From Sorex araneus (taxonomy: Eukaryota > Chordata > Mammalia > Eulipotyphla > Soricidae), in contig NC_073302.1 of the NCBI RefSeq assembly GCF_027595985.1, forward strand, positions 403,680,503 through 403,744,502: a stretch of 64,000 nt of DNA. The letters run 5' to 3'. The position numbers and the translations under genes are program-made. Within the stretch, counting starts at the first letter, position 1; each line of letters opens with the position of its first letter. Below are positions 1 through 8,990 of this stretch, piece by piece. The notes under the pieces were generated by a model. It made no database searches. It saw only the letters and a program-made list of their open reading frames with translations, and was not told the origin of the DNA.

Positions 1-141
1 TGGTTCTTAAGGCTTACTCCTGGCTCTGCCCTAGGGATCACCCCTGGTAGGGCTTAGGGGACATGGGTACTGAGGATTAAAACTGGGTTGACTGCAGCAA
101 AGCAAGCACTCTACTTGCTATACTATAAGTCCAGCTCCCTG
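1..141 (-). mobile_element. tRNA-derived shrew SINE, degraded, cut by window edge
   Basis: Reads as the reverse complement of the common SINE of this window, with recognisable blocks: 'ttactcctggctctgcc', 'ggggacatgggtactgagga' and the head end 'agtccagctccct'. It is diverged, so it is an old copy. Its 3' part lies outside the window. Confidence 0.75.
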
Positions 142-496
142 ATTTTTATTTTCACGATGAATAATGAGGCTGAACCAGTTTCATATGCTTAATAGCACTT
201 GATTCTTTTCTTTATGAAGTGCTTGGCTAGACTTTTTACACATTTTCTATCCTATTGTTTGTCTTCTTTATATTACAATTTCATTGTCAGATTCTTTTGA
301 AATGCAAACAAATTATTTTTACTAATATGTTAGGAAGACCAGGACCAATGGTCATCAGGTGCCCAAGTAGAAAAAAATTATGCTTCTAAGAACACTTAAT
401 GTTGATTCTGCATGTAGACATCTCAGTAGGCATCTCAGCTGCCTTCTATGTGTCACCCACGACACCTTCCAAAAATTATTAGCCTGTTTTATACTC
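142..496. other. No recognisable feature
   Basis: AT-rich single-copy-looking DNA. No ORF with protein character and no repeat that I recognise. Confidence 0.5.
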
Positions 497-1227
497 AGAT
501 ATAGATAATGCTAAAAGGATTGAACCAGTCAGCATCCTACCAGCAGTGAAGGAAAGTCTCTTTCTTCCCACATCTGTGCCATCACTGGTTGCTTTTGTTC
601 TTTTGGATGTGGACCGGTTTCTGTGGTGTGAAATGATATCTCATTGTTGTTTTGATCTACATCTCCCCGATGATTAGTGATGAAGAGCATCTTTTCATGT
701 GCCTTTTGGCCATTCAGATTTCTTCTTTGAGAATGAGCTCCCATTTGACCCAGCAATACCACTTCAGGGCATATATCCCAGAGAGGCAAAAAAAAGTACA
801 GTAGAAATGACATCTGCACTTGTATGGTCATTGCAGCACTGTTTAAAATAGCCAGAATCTGGAAAAAACCCGGGTGCCTGAGAACAGATGACTGGTTAAA
901 GAAACTTTGGTACATCTACACAATGGAATACTATATAGCCGTTAGAAAGGATGAAGTCATGAAATTTGCATATAAATGGATCAGCATGGAAAGTATCATG
1001 TTAAGTGAAATGAGTCAGAAAGAGAGGCACAGCACGTGCAAGGCAAATGCCCTACCCGTTGTGCAATCGCTCCAGTCCAATCCTCCTTCTCAATACAATA
1101 AAAAATTCTATTTGCCTACCTAGTTCAAGAGCAACAAAATCCAAACCATGAGGAGTCATCCCTGAGTGCTGAGCCAGGAGTAAGCTTGAAGGCATAAGCA
1201 CATGCCGAGTGAGATCCCAGATAAAAG

Positions 1228-1405
1228 CAGTGGGGTCAGAGCTTTCGTACAGGGAGTAAGGCATTTCTTTGCACATGGCCAACCTGTTTTCCATTATTGG
1301 CACCTTTAGGGTCCCCCAAGCACTCCTTGGAATGATCCTTATTCCTGAGCACTAAGCCAGGAATAAATTGTGAGCACCATTGAGTGTGCTCCCAAAATAA
1401 AAACA
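1228..1405 (+). mobile_element. Older shrew SINE inside the retrocopy
   Basis: Head-like 'ggggtcagagctttcgtaca', middle 'tttgcacatggccaacctg' and tail 'tgagcaccattgagtgtgct' followed by A-rich DNA match the SINE in order, with many substitutions. A second, shorter SINE 3' part (agtgctgagccaggagtaag) lies just before it at about 1140-1215. Confidence 0.7.
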
Positions 1406-1489
1406 AAGAAAAACTAATACTCAAAAAAAAATTCTAGCTATTAAAATATCTGGTTTATGTTATATTCTATGTATTATTTCTCTTGTCTA

Positions 1490-1696
1490 TATGCTTTGAT
1501 AACATTTTTTTTTGGTATTTTGGGTCACACCCGGAGATGCACAGGGGTTATTCCTGGCTCTGCACTCAGGAATTACCCCTGGCGGAGCTCAGGGGACCAT
1601 GTGGGATGCTGGGATTGGAACCCGGGTTGGCCGCGTGCAAGGCAAACGCCCTACCCGCTGTGCTATCGCTCCAGCCCCCTATGCTTTGATAACATT
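1490..1696 (-). mobile_element. Young shrew SINE with 17-bp target-site duplication
   Basis: The body at 1507-1679 is close to consensus. The direct repeats TATGCTTTGATAACATT at 1490-1506 and 1680-1696 are perfect. The T-run next to the left repeat is the A-tail of the - strand element. Confidence 0.93.
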
Positions 1697-1967
1697 AAAC
1701 AGAATCATTTCTACCTTTAATTTTTTGAGCAGGAAAATTCATAGTGCAAAACAAACCAACAGCATGAACTTTGAAAAAGGGTTTGTTATTGTATTCAGGG
1801 CACAAAAATATTGACAAACCTCAATACAATACAAATTTCTGTTTGCTTACCCAGTTCAAGAGCAACAAAATCCATCTTCTGGTATCAATCATACTATTAA
1901 TAATTAAACACGATTTTATAGGCTATTAAAAGTCAAATGTTACAGTTGATAGTGTTCTCTTTTCCTT

Positions 1968-2176
1968 AAAACATGTTCACTTCAGGGGCTGGAGCGATAG
2001 CACAGCGGGTAGGGCGTTTGCCTTGCACGCGGCCGACCCGGGTTCGGATCCCAGCATCCCATATGGTCCCCTGAGCATGGCCAGGGGTGATTCCTGAGTG
2101 CAGAGCCAGGAGTAACCCCTGTGCATCGCCAGGTGTGACCCAAAAAGCAAAAAAAAAAAAAAACATGTTCACTTCA
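1968..2176 (+). mobile_element. Young shrew SINE with target-site duplication
   Basis: The body starts GGGGCTGGAGCGATAGCACA at 1985 and ends in an A-tail at about 2147-2160. The direct repeat (A)AAACATGTTCACTTCA is at 1968-1984 and 2160-2176. This is the best full-length + strand copy in the window and a useful reference for the family. Confidence 0.93.
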
Positions 2177-2512
2177 CTGTAAACCAGTAAATTGAAATAA
2201 GCTAATTGTATTGTTTTGGTAATTATGAATGTTTTCACATATAATACCCAAAGTACATTTTTGTGCAGAAAATTGCTTTCAAGACATGAAAGGGTTTTTT
2301 ATATGTAATTTTAGCAAAGTTTATAAGAACCTCTGATTTTGGCCATAACTAATCATATTCTAATTTGAATGATAGAAAATGTCAGTTGTAGAACAAAAAG
2401 ATTCTTTTCCTGTATTCTTTAAAAAATCATAACTTTATGTTATCTAGTTATTATCTCTTCAAAACTATGTAGTACTTTGTATGGAGATGAATTCTGAATT
2501 TTTCTGGGAAAA

Positions 2513-2552
2513 ATTAAATCACTTATGTACAACATTTTATTTAAAAAAAAAA
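2513..2552 (+). other. Polyadenylation signal and A-tail of the retrocopy
   Basis: ATTAAA at 2513-2518 and an uninterrupted A-run at 2543-2552, immediately before the right-hand target-site duplication. Spacing is normal for a cleavage site. Confidence 0.7.
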
Positions 2553-3139
2553 AGAAAGAGAGGCACAGACTTAGAAAGATTGCACTCATTTATGGAATAT
2601 AAAGTAACAGAGTGGGAGACTTACACCCAAGAATAGTAGAGATGAATACCAGGAGGATTGCTCCACAGCTTAGAAGCCGGCCTCACATGCTGGGGTGCTT
2701 GGAGGACCTGCTCGGGATGGGAGATGCATGCTGAAAGTAGACTACAGACTGAATGTTGGTCATTCAATACCTCTATTACAAACCACAACACCTATAAGGA
2801 GAGAGAGAGCAAAAGGGAATGTCCTGCCACAGAGTCAGGGTGGTGGTGGGGATATGATGGGGTTGGTGGGAGGGATACCAGGATCATTGGTGGTGGAGAA
2901 TGGGCACTGGTGAAGGGATGGGTACTCGATCATTATATGATTGAAACGTAAGCACAAAAGTTTGTAAGTGTAACTGTAACCCGCGTTGATTCATTAAAAA
3001 ATATTTTTTTAAAAGTTCAGCTTCAAAAAAAAGATATAGATAATGTAATTGTATATTTTCTCAAACATCATTTTTTAGCTTAATAGTGCCTATGAAGAAC
3101 AGACAATCTAATTTTAATGATGTCCAAATTATTAACAAC

Positions 3140-3360
3140 ACAGTGGTTAAGAAAGTGAGATGATACATTAAAAAGAGTTCTGACTCTTACAAACTTAATG
3201 ACTTGGGGAAATTGTGTTAACTTTTTAAGTTTGAGTTTCGTCATGTATAGAATAGAAGTAGTAATCTCTGCTTCCAACTGGTGTTTCTATTAAAATTAAA
3301 TAAGCCCATTTGTGTGAACAAACCATTTAGAACACTACTAGGTCTTTAAATGTTATTATA
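3140..3360 (+). repeat. MIR, ancient mammalian SINE
   Basis: Diverged MIR order is visible: 'acttggggaaattgtgttaa', then 'tttgagtttcgtcatgta', then 'aaaattaaataagccc' and 'tttagaacactactaggt', matching the MIR path from the core to 'gagaacagtgcctggcac'. Confidence 0.65.
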
Positions 3361-4029
3361 CTTCACATCGTTATCAGTGCAAGACTATTTTATTCCTAGG
3401 TTAAAATATACATGTAATAAACCACAATTTTAATTGGCTCACATCAATGCAACTTTAATTTGCTAGTCAAATTGATTTTGAGTCTTTTCTTATCTCAATA
3501 CATTTTTATATTTAATCATATCAGTTACGCCTAATATAACGAAATTCCACTGCACTATGTAGATAAATTCTGTAAGAAAGGAAACACACTTGATTATTCT
3601 TCCTTTAACTTCTCTGGGAAAAATTCTGGTATTCACACTTAAAATATATATTCATTTAGATTTTCCTGACATTCAAACAATCCCCTGAAAATAAAATAGG
3701 CATTTCTGGAAATTTGTGGAAAACATGATGCAATCATTCAAGTTTAATTTCTAAATGATATTCAGCTTCCCCAAGCTATTAGAGCAAACTGCAAGTTAAG
3801 AATTGTTTTTTGATGATGCTATAATATAACTGTAAAAGATACAAGGATAATAAAAGTAGAAAGGAAAATAATTTGATGTGATGAGAGCTATTCTTCTCTT
3901 CCCTTCTCTCTTTTTGCTATTGTTATGAATGAGCAGGGATTCACATGCATGCTTGGTTTATGGTGCTCTACAGGGTTGCATAACTTTTTAGCCGCAGTGC
4001 TTGCATACAAAATTCACACTAGCTAGCTG
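3361..4029. other. No recognisable feature
   Basis: AT-rich DNA without ORFs, tandem repeats or elements that I can name. Confidence 0.5.
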
Positions 4030-4195
4030 TGGTATTTACATTTGTGCTTACAGGAGACTGCACACTCGTGTCTGAAGTCCCACTCAGCAGGGTCACTGAA
4101 CTCTGCTTGGCACACATGGATGGCACTGGAGATTGAACTCAGTCCCATGCCTACAGGGCAGACACTTTTGTCACTGAGCTTACCAGTGGTACAGG
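4030..4195 (-). mobile_element. Old degraded shrew-type SINE
   Basis: The segment 'cactggagattgaactcag' followed by 'gcagacacttttgtcactga' fits the antisense SINE order. Divergence is high. Confidence 0.5.
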
Positions 4196-4314
4196 GGGAG
4201 TCTGAGAAATTGTAAATGAATTCATGTCTTTCAGGACTGTCTAACTCTTTTAAAGGTCAGGCAGACATTGAGGATAAAGGATGAAACTGGAAGTAATGAT
4301 CTCGTGATGGGTAC

Positions 4315-4540
4315 AATGTAAGAGCTGGTGTTTCCTGAGCACGTTCTATAGAACAGCACCTCTTCAACACTTCATGGGGTTTAATCTCGCAACCGTTTCA
4401 ACAATCCTCCAAGTGGGGATGCATTTTGCACTCTGTGCACGAAATAAAGAAATGGAGTCTCAGAAAGATACAGTGATACAATGAATAAATGACAAGCCAA
4501 AATTCAACCCCAGAAACTTGAACTCACAAAAGCTGGCACT
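4315..4540 (-). repeat. MIR, ancient mammalian SINE
   Basis: Antisense MIR order is visible: 'tttcctgagcacgttctat', 'ggtttaatctcgcaacc', 'aaagaaatggagtctcagaa', 'atgacaagccaaaattcaa', matching 'gagcacctactatg ... tttaatcctcacaac ... gaggaaactgag'. Confidence 0.7.
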
Positions 4541-5125
4541 CCTTACCTATAATTTCCTGTCTGCTAATTGAAGCTTGACAGTAGATGCACAACTTTTATG
4601 AGGAGGCAGGAGCAACACAAGGTGGGCTTTGGAGACACTGGTTTTATCACCCAATTCCAATTCCAGCCACTCTGACCTCAGCAATTCAGGGACCCCACAA
4701 AGTCCCTTCACGTGTATATATTTTGTAATACACATGTGACAAAAAAACAGGAAAGCAATATCAAGAAATGAAATCATTTTGGACATTTTTGTCCCAAAGA
4801 GAGCTCCCTGAAAAGTCCTTTAATCGGGTATTTCTATGATCCTTGCAACAATCTCTTAAATTGCTTCTCTACCAATCACAAAATTGTCATCAGCTTGGAC
4901 CCTGTGTCACAAAAACTAGAATGAGGCAATTTAGTGGATTTAAGTATTTTAATAAAGGAAATGAAGACTGGGAAGATACCAGAGAGACTAGAACAGAGAA
5001 CAAACAAAAATAAAACACAATGGAGATGAGACCGTGTGAAAAGGCTATAAATCTTCTTTATTGAAATGATACTTTTCTTAAAACAAGTTTTTAGTTTGCT
5101 ATTTTGGTAGCTGCTTTTGCTTGAT
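4541..5125. other. No recognisable feature
   Basis: No element or gene recognised. The stretch has ordinary base composition. Confidence 0.45.
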
Positions 5126-5295
5126 TTGGTTTGGTTGTTGGGGACCCCAAATAGTATTCAGGAGGCCCAAGGCCACTTCTCAGTGATGTTCAGCCAGCCA
5201 GAAACAGTGTTTCACTGCCCAGCCCTGCAAGGCCCCACTGTTGGGACCACCAGGTCATGCATGGAGATACTGGGTCAGTGGTGGAGCTTGGGAAC
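5126..5295 (-). mobile_element. Old degraded shrew-type SINE
   Basis: Blocks such as 'gtattcaggaggcccaaggc' and 'gatactgggtcagtggtgg' resemble the diverged antisense SINE at 37705-37920. Boundaries are uncertain. Confidence 0.4.
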
Positions 5296-5609
5296 TATCT
5301 GCCTGACCCCTTACTTATTAAAATGGTTGCTTAAAAAAAAACCACTTTGTGAGTGGCCAAATATTCAATCCAATTTAGTAATCTTAACAATATAATCTGG
5401 ATAATCCATCACTGAAGTATGGGTTCTTTTTTTAGCCATATGTTCCACTTATCTCTGGACTTTTAACAAATCATCTCTCCTAAGAACAATTATTTAAAAT
5501 AGTGATAATTTATTTGGGAAAAGTTGTTTTTGGGAGGTGGCACTTGCCATCTCTCATGTACTAACTGTGTTGGTTCACTGAGGACAAGAGGCTGCATTTC
5601 CCTTTATTT

Positions 5610-5780
5610 TGTTTTTGGTTTTTGTTTGGTCTCGGGGCCCTGGCTGGGGCAGTGCTCAAGGGTTACTGCTGGTTCCGCACTCAGGAATCAGTCCTGTTGG
5701 TGCTCAGAGGACTGTATGGGATGTCAGGGTTCAAATCTGGGTCTGTTTCATATAAGGCAAGTACTATGGCTCTAGCCCTG
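5610..5780 (-). mobile_element. Shrew SINE
   Basis: Antisense copy: 'cagtgctcaagggttactgc', 'cactcaggaatcagtcctg', 'ggactgtatgggatgtcagg', ending 'ctctagccctg'. Moderately diverged. Confidence 0.85.
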
Positions 5781-5786
5781 CAGTTC

Positions 5787-5970
5787 CTTTTCTTTGTTTG
5801 GCTTTGGGTTGTGGCAGAATCTGGAGTATTCAGGTCTTACTTGTGATTCATTGTCCAGAGGTCACTCCTGCAGTCTCGGAGAGCCATCTTTGATATCAGG
5901 GATCAAACCAAGATAAATAAATTGAAGCAAGGCAAACACCTTAGTCCCTATATTATCTCTCCATTTCCTA
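5787..5970 (-). mobile_element. Older shrew SINE, adjacent to the previous one
   Basis: 'gaggtcactcctgcagtctc', 'atcagggatcaaaccaag' and 'gcaaggcaaacaccttagtc' occur in the antisense SINE order. It is more diverged than its neighbour. Confidence 0.75.
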
Positions 5971-6284
5971 GAGGCTCAATTTTCAAGATGGCTCACAGAA
6001 AAGAAACACTGGTCTCCAGTGGGGTGTTGAACCAGGACTGAGGAATGGGGGTTAAAAGTTCCTTTTCTCATGAACTTCTTCATAGGCTTTCTGGACTTCC
6101 TCAAGGCATAGCAGCTGAGTTTCAAGAACAAAGGTCTTAAAAATGCCAGGCACATGATATGCCTTTTATGATCCAGGTTCAGATATGAGAGAGCATCAGC
6201 CCTTCTCTAGTCATAAGCATGTCTAGAGAAGAGATATGGGTCTCTCGTCTCCACAGGAGAGCATTATAGCCACACACCTAGAAG

Positions 6285-6400
6285 AGCATGTGAGGACTAA
6301 GCAGATGGCACAAAGCTTTGCACCCAGGAGCCCTGGTTCCATCCCTGGCACTGCACAGTTCCCCAGACATCACCAGGTTTACCTCCACAAGTAAAGGAAG
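6285..6400 (+). mobile_element. Old shrew-type SINE
   Basis: 'caaagctttgcacccaggag', 'ttccatccctggcactgcac' and 'ccccagacatcaccaggttt' follow the sense SINE order with heavy divergence. Confidence 0.55.
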
Positions 6401-6454
6401 ACAATCAGATGGGAGACAAGATACTATGGCCATCTTTGGAAAATGCAATCTGCC

Positions 6455-7060
6455 ACGTTCATTCATTTAGTCACTCAACCAACTGCTACTGAGCACTGAA
6501 TTAGGAGTTTTTTCCATGGTTATGAAAAATGCACCTACTATCTGGCGGGAAAAATACATTCTATTCAAATAATTTGCATAAATAGATATGTAACAGAAAT
6601 AAATGGACAAGTATGAGATCAAGATGGAGTACAAAGAGGCTGAGGAGGTTAGTAAAGACTTCTTTCAGGAAAATCAAGAGTTAAATGGATTCAGGAAAAG
6701 TGGAGAAAGATATACTTCTATGCATAGGAAAGCATGTGAAAAGGCCTCAGTGATGAAAGAAGGACCTTGATGAGATCAAGGACACAAAGATGGCCTCCAT
6801 GTCTAGAGAAGCCTGGGTGAAAGAATTAGTTCAGGCTGAAGGGTCTGGCGGAAATGTCCAGTCTAGGCAGTGACATGTTAAGGCATTTTGCCCTTAGCAT
6901 CAGAAGAGAGAGAAGCCACTGAAATATTTTAAGCAGAGACAACTGGCATAATCAGATTTGCATTTCAAAAAGTAGTGTCCTAAGTCTGAAGGATAAATCG
7001 GGGAAGGTGAAAGCAAGAACAACGATGTGGGTGGAGGAGGAGGTAGGTGATCAATAACAT
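6455..7060 (+). repeat. Ancient eutherian interspersed repeat, family not named
   Basis: It begins with a 'ttcattcatttagtcactca' motif and later contains 'gaagccactgaaatatttta' and 'cataatcagatttgcatttc'. This is the order of a repeat common in many mammals (the one with 'ttttaagcaggggagtgacatg'). Two more copies lie at about 10700 and 45090. I do not name the family from memory. Confidence 0.5.
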
Positions 7061-7321
7061 ACAGGCCTGTGGTAAAGACAAAATTGAACTGATTCAAGAA
7101 ATAAATAGAATATTTTAGATTTATTTAGGTCTCTTTCCTGAACCACTATGTTCTCCAGTTGTGGGAAATGGAATGATACAGGAGTGTGGAAGTAATGTCA
7201 GATGCAACTGGGTTGCACTTTCTGTTCCTTGGCTTGAAGAGAGTAGATTCCCAAGGGAACATTATTATTATTATTCTCAGTAAAAGGGTTGGTAAGTTCT
7301 AGAGACACTTGTCAATTGTAA

Positions 7322-7613
7322 TCCTGTTGATCTTTGATTTGCTCGAGCGGGCTCCAGTAATGTCTCCATTCATTGCTGTCACTTGCTAGTGTAGCCCAAT
7401 GGTATCTGCTTGTTCCAGGAACATGAAGAGCCTCAAACCATTCATTCAGGGTTTGACAAAGAAGTCTGACCATCTCGTAGGTGGGTGGTCACATAGTCTT
7501 TTGACGTCCCGTGGAATCCAGTCTGTAACAGCTCTAGTCCAGCGGTCTTCTCTAAATCGCATTATGTGTTCAACCCATCTGATTTTTGATGAATTGGCAG
7601 ATGAGAGCGTGTC
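7322..7613 (-). pseudogene. RTE reverse transcriptase, C-terminal block
   Basis: The - strand reads KIRWVEHIMRF, DRWTRAVTDWIPRDVKR, HPPTRWSDFFVK and then, after a one-base frameshift near 7447, LNEWFEALHVPGT and WRHYWSPLEQ. In the family this is the region after the catalytic palm, with the conserved PPTRW motif. No catalytic part is present in this window. The frameshift and truncation show it is dead. Confidence 0.85.
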
Positions 7614-8632
7614 ACTGATTCTTTTTTTTTAAAGAATTTATTGAATCGCCGTGAGATAGTTACAAGCTTTCATGTTTGGGTTACAATCTCACAATGATCA
7701 AACACCCATCCTTCCACCAATGCACATACCCCACCACCAATATCCCGGGTATACCCCCTCCTTTCCCACCCTCCCTCTGCCTCTATGGCAGACAATATTC
7801 CCCATACTCTCTCTCTACTTTTGGGCATTATGGCTTGCAACACAGACACTGAGAGGTTATCATGTTTGGTCCATTATCTACTTTCGGCATGCATCTACCA
7901 TCCCAACTGGTTCCTCCAGCCATCATTTTCTTAGTTATCCCTTTTCTATTCCATCTGCCTTCACCTGTCCACTCATGAAGCAGTCTTTCAGCTATGGGGC
8001 AATACCCCTGGCCGTTATATCTACTGTCCTTGGGTGACAGCATCATGTGATGTTATTCTATACTCCAAAAATGAGTGCAGTCCTTCTTTGTCTGTCCCTC
8101 TCTTTTGACTCCTTTCACTCTGACCTCTGTCTAATGCCAAGCACAAAAGTCAGAATAAATTGGATTCAAGACCTTAATATCAGACATGAATCTGATAAGG
8201 TTCATAGAAGAAAATGTAGGCAGAACACTCCATGACATTGAAGCTAAAAGCATCTTTAAGGATGAAATAGCACTGACCATGCAAGTGGAAGCAAACATAA
8301 ACAAACGGGAGTACATCAAACTAAGAAGTTTCTGCACTTCAAAAGAAACAGTGACCACAGAATGGGAAAGAATATTTACCCAATACCCATCTGATAAGGG
8401 ATTAATATCAAGGATATACAAGACACTAGTAGAATTGTATATGAAAAATCCTCAAACCCCATCAAAAAATGGGGAGAAGAAATGAACAGAAGTTTCCTCA
8501 AAAAAGAAATACAAATGGCCAAAAGGCACATGAAAAAATGCTTCACATCGCTAATCATCAGGGAGATGCAAATCAAAACAACAATGAGATATCTCACACC
8601 ACAGAGACTAGCACACATGTCCCTGATTCTTT
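7614..8632 (-). mobile_element. LINE-1 with inverted 5' segment (twin priming)
   Basis: The 3' UTR lies on the - strand from a T-run at about 7621-7631 to about 8120. From about 8121 to 8613 LINE-1 ORF2 reads on the + strand ([38 protein letters not shown]). Relative to the longer copy at 11657, the inverted part corresponds to about 12423-12936 and the 3' part to about 13343-13833, so about 400 bases are missing. Near-identical 16-mers TGTC(A/C)CTGATTCTTTT at both ends (about 7610 and 8617) fit a target-site duplication with one difference. Confidence 0.85.
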
Positions 8633-8806
8633 TTGTTTTTTAATTGAATCACCATGTGGAAAGTTACAAAGCTTTCAGGCTTAAGTCTCAATTACACGAT
8701 GCTTGAACACCCGTCCCTTCACCAGTGCACATATTCCACCACCAAGAACCACAGTAAACCTCCCCCCCCCACCCCACCTGTGTAGCTGATAAATTTCACT
8801 TTACTT
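8633..8806 (-). mobile_element. LINE-1 3' end, older insertion in the RTE element
   Basis: Antisense LINE-1 3' UTR: 'gaatcaccatgtggaaagtt', 'acacccgtcccttcaccagt', 'attccaccaccaagaacc'. It is flanked by TGTCCCTGATTCTT and TGTCCCTCATTTTT (8807 onward), a diverged target-site duplication. The latter lies in frame with the RTE reading RSKMRD. Confidence 0.75.
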
Positions 8807-8811
8807 TGTCC

Positions 8812-8985
8812 CTCATTTTTGATCTTGGATGGAGATCAGAACTCTGGATTCCTTCTCTCACTTGAGTGAAACATGATACTCCAAGCATAGCTCTTTCCAT
8901 TCCTCTTTGGATTACCCGAATAGTGTTCTCATCCTGTTTGTGTAGGGCCCAGGTCTCTGAGGAGTATGTTAGTGAGTTCTAGAGT
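8812..8985 (-). pseudogene. RTE reverse transcriptase, block before the insertions
   Basis: The - strand reads LTYSSETWALHKQDEN, then TIRVIQRGMERAMLGVS and CFTQVREGIQSSDLHPRS. The pattern LTYGSETW...ERAMLG is typical of RTE-clade and related LINE reverse transcriptases just after the palm and thumb. It is continuous with the block at 7322-7613 once both LINE-1 insertions are taken out. Confidence 0.85.
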
Positions 8986-8990
8986 AATAA

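Larger units (their letters stand above)
1033..2552 (+). mobile_element. Poly(A)-tailed retrocopy inserted into the LINE-1
   Basis: The insert is flanked by the perfect 16-bp repeat AGAAAGAGAGGCACAG at 1017-1032 and 2553-2568, which is one uninterrupted LINE-1 sequence when the insert is removed. It ends in a pure A run (2543-2552) preceded 25 bases upstream by the polyadenylation signal ATTAAA (2513-2518). These are the marks of an RNA copied by LINE-1 machinery. At its 5' end it starts inside an antisense SINE fragment (1033 to about 1078), so the copy is probably 5' truncated. About half of it is SINE sequence; the remainder looks like an AT-rich 3' UTR or non-coding transcript that I cannot identify. 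I see no coding sequence in it. Confidence 0.8.
497..3045 (+). mobile_element. LINE-1 with inverted 5' segment, split by a later insertion
   Basis: The outer 14-bp direct repeats AGATATAGATAATG at 497-510 and 3032-3045 mark the target-site duplication. From about 511 to 730 the LINE-1 ORF2 sequence lies on the - strand; from about 734 it lies on the + strand (ELPFDPAIPL-type residues, then the conserved DDWLKKLWYIYTMEYY stretch near 885-940). This is the twin-priming layout, with roughly 40 bases missing between the two segments relative to the intact copy at 40195. The + part stops at 1032 and resumes at 2553 with the end of ORF2 and the 3' UTR, ending in A-rich DNA near 2993-3031. The interruption is the retrocopy listed separately. 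Coding capacity is lost. Confidence 0.85.
7315..8990 (-). mobile_element. RTE-clade LINE 3' end, interrupted by two LINE-1s
   Basis: Two blocks on the - strand join into one continuous reading when the insertions are removed. The upstream block (about 8812-8985) reads LTYSSETWALHKQ then VIQRGMERAMLGVS and RSKMRD. The downstream block (about 7322-7613) continues TLSSANSSKIRW, then DWIPRDVKR, PPTRWSDFF and WRHYWSPLEQ. This order is the C-terminal end of reverse transcriptases of the RTE clade. The 3' end (near 7315-7390) is the sequence that also forms the tail of the composite SINEs. The element is 5' truncated at about 8990. Confidence 0.85.

Noticed and set aside
1985-2060. tRNA gene
   Set aside because: The SINE head has tRNA-like A and B box sequence, but it is the start of a repeated SINE and there is no evidence of an intact tRNA fold or flanks.
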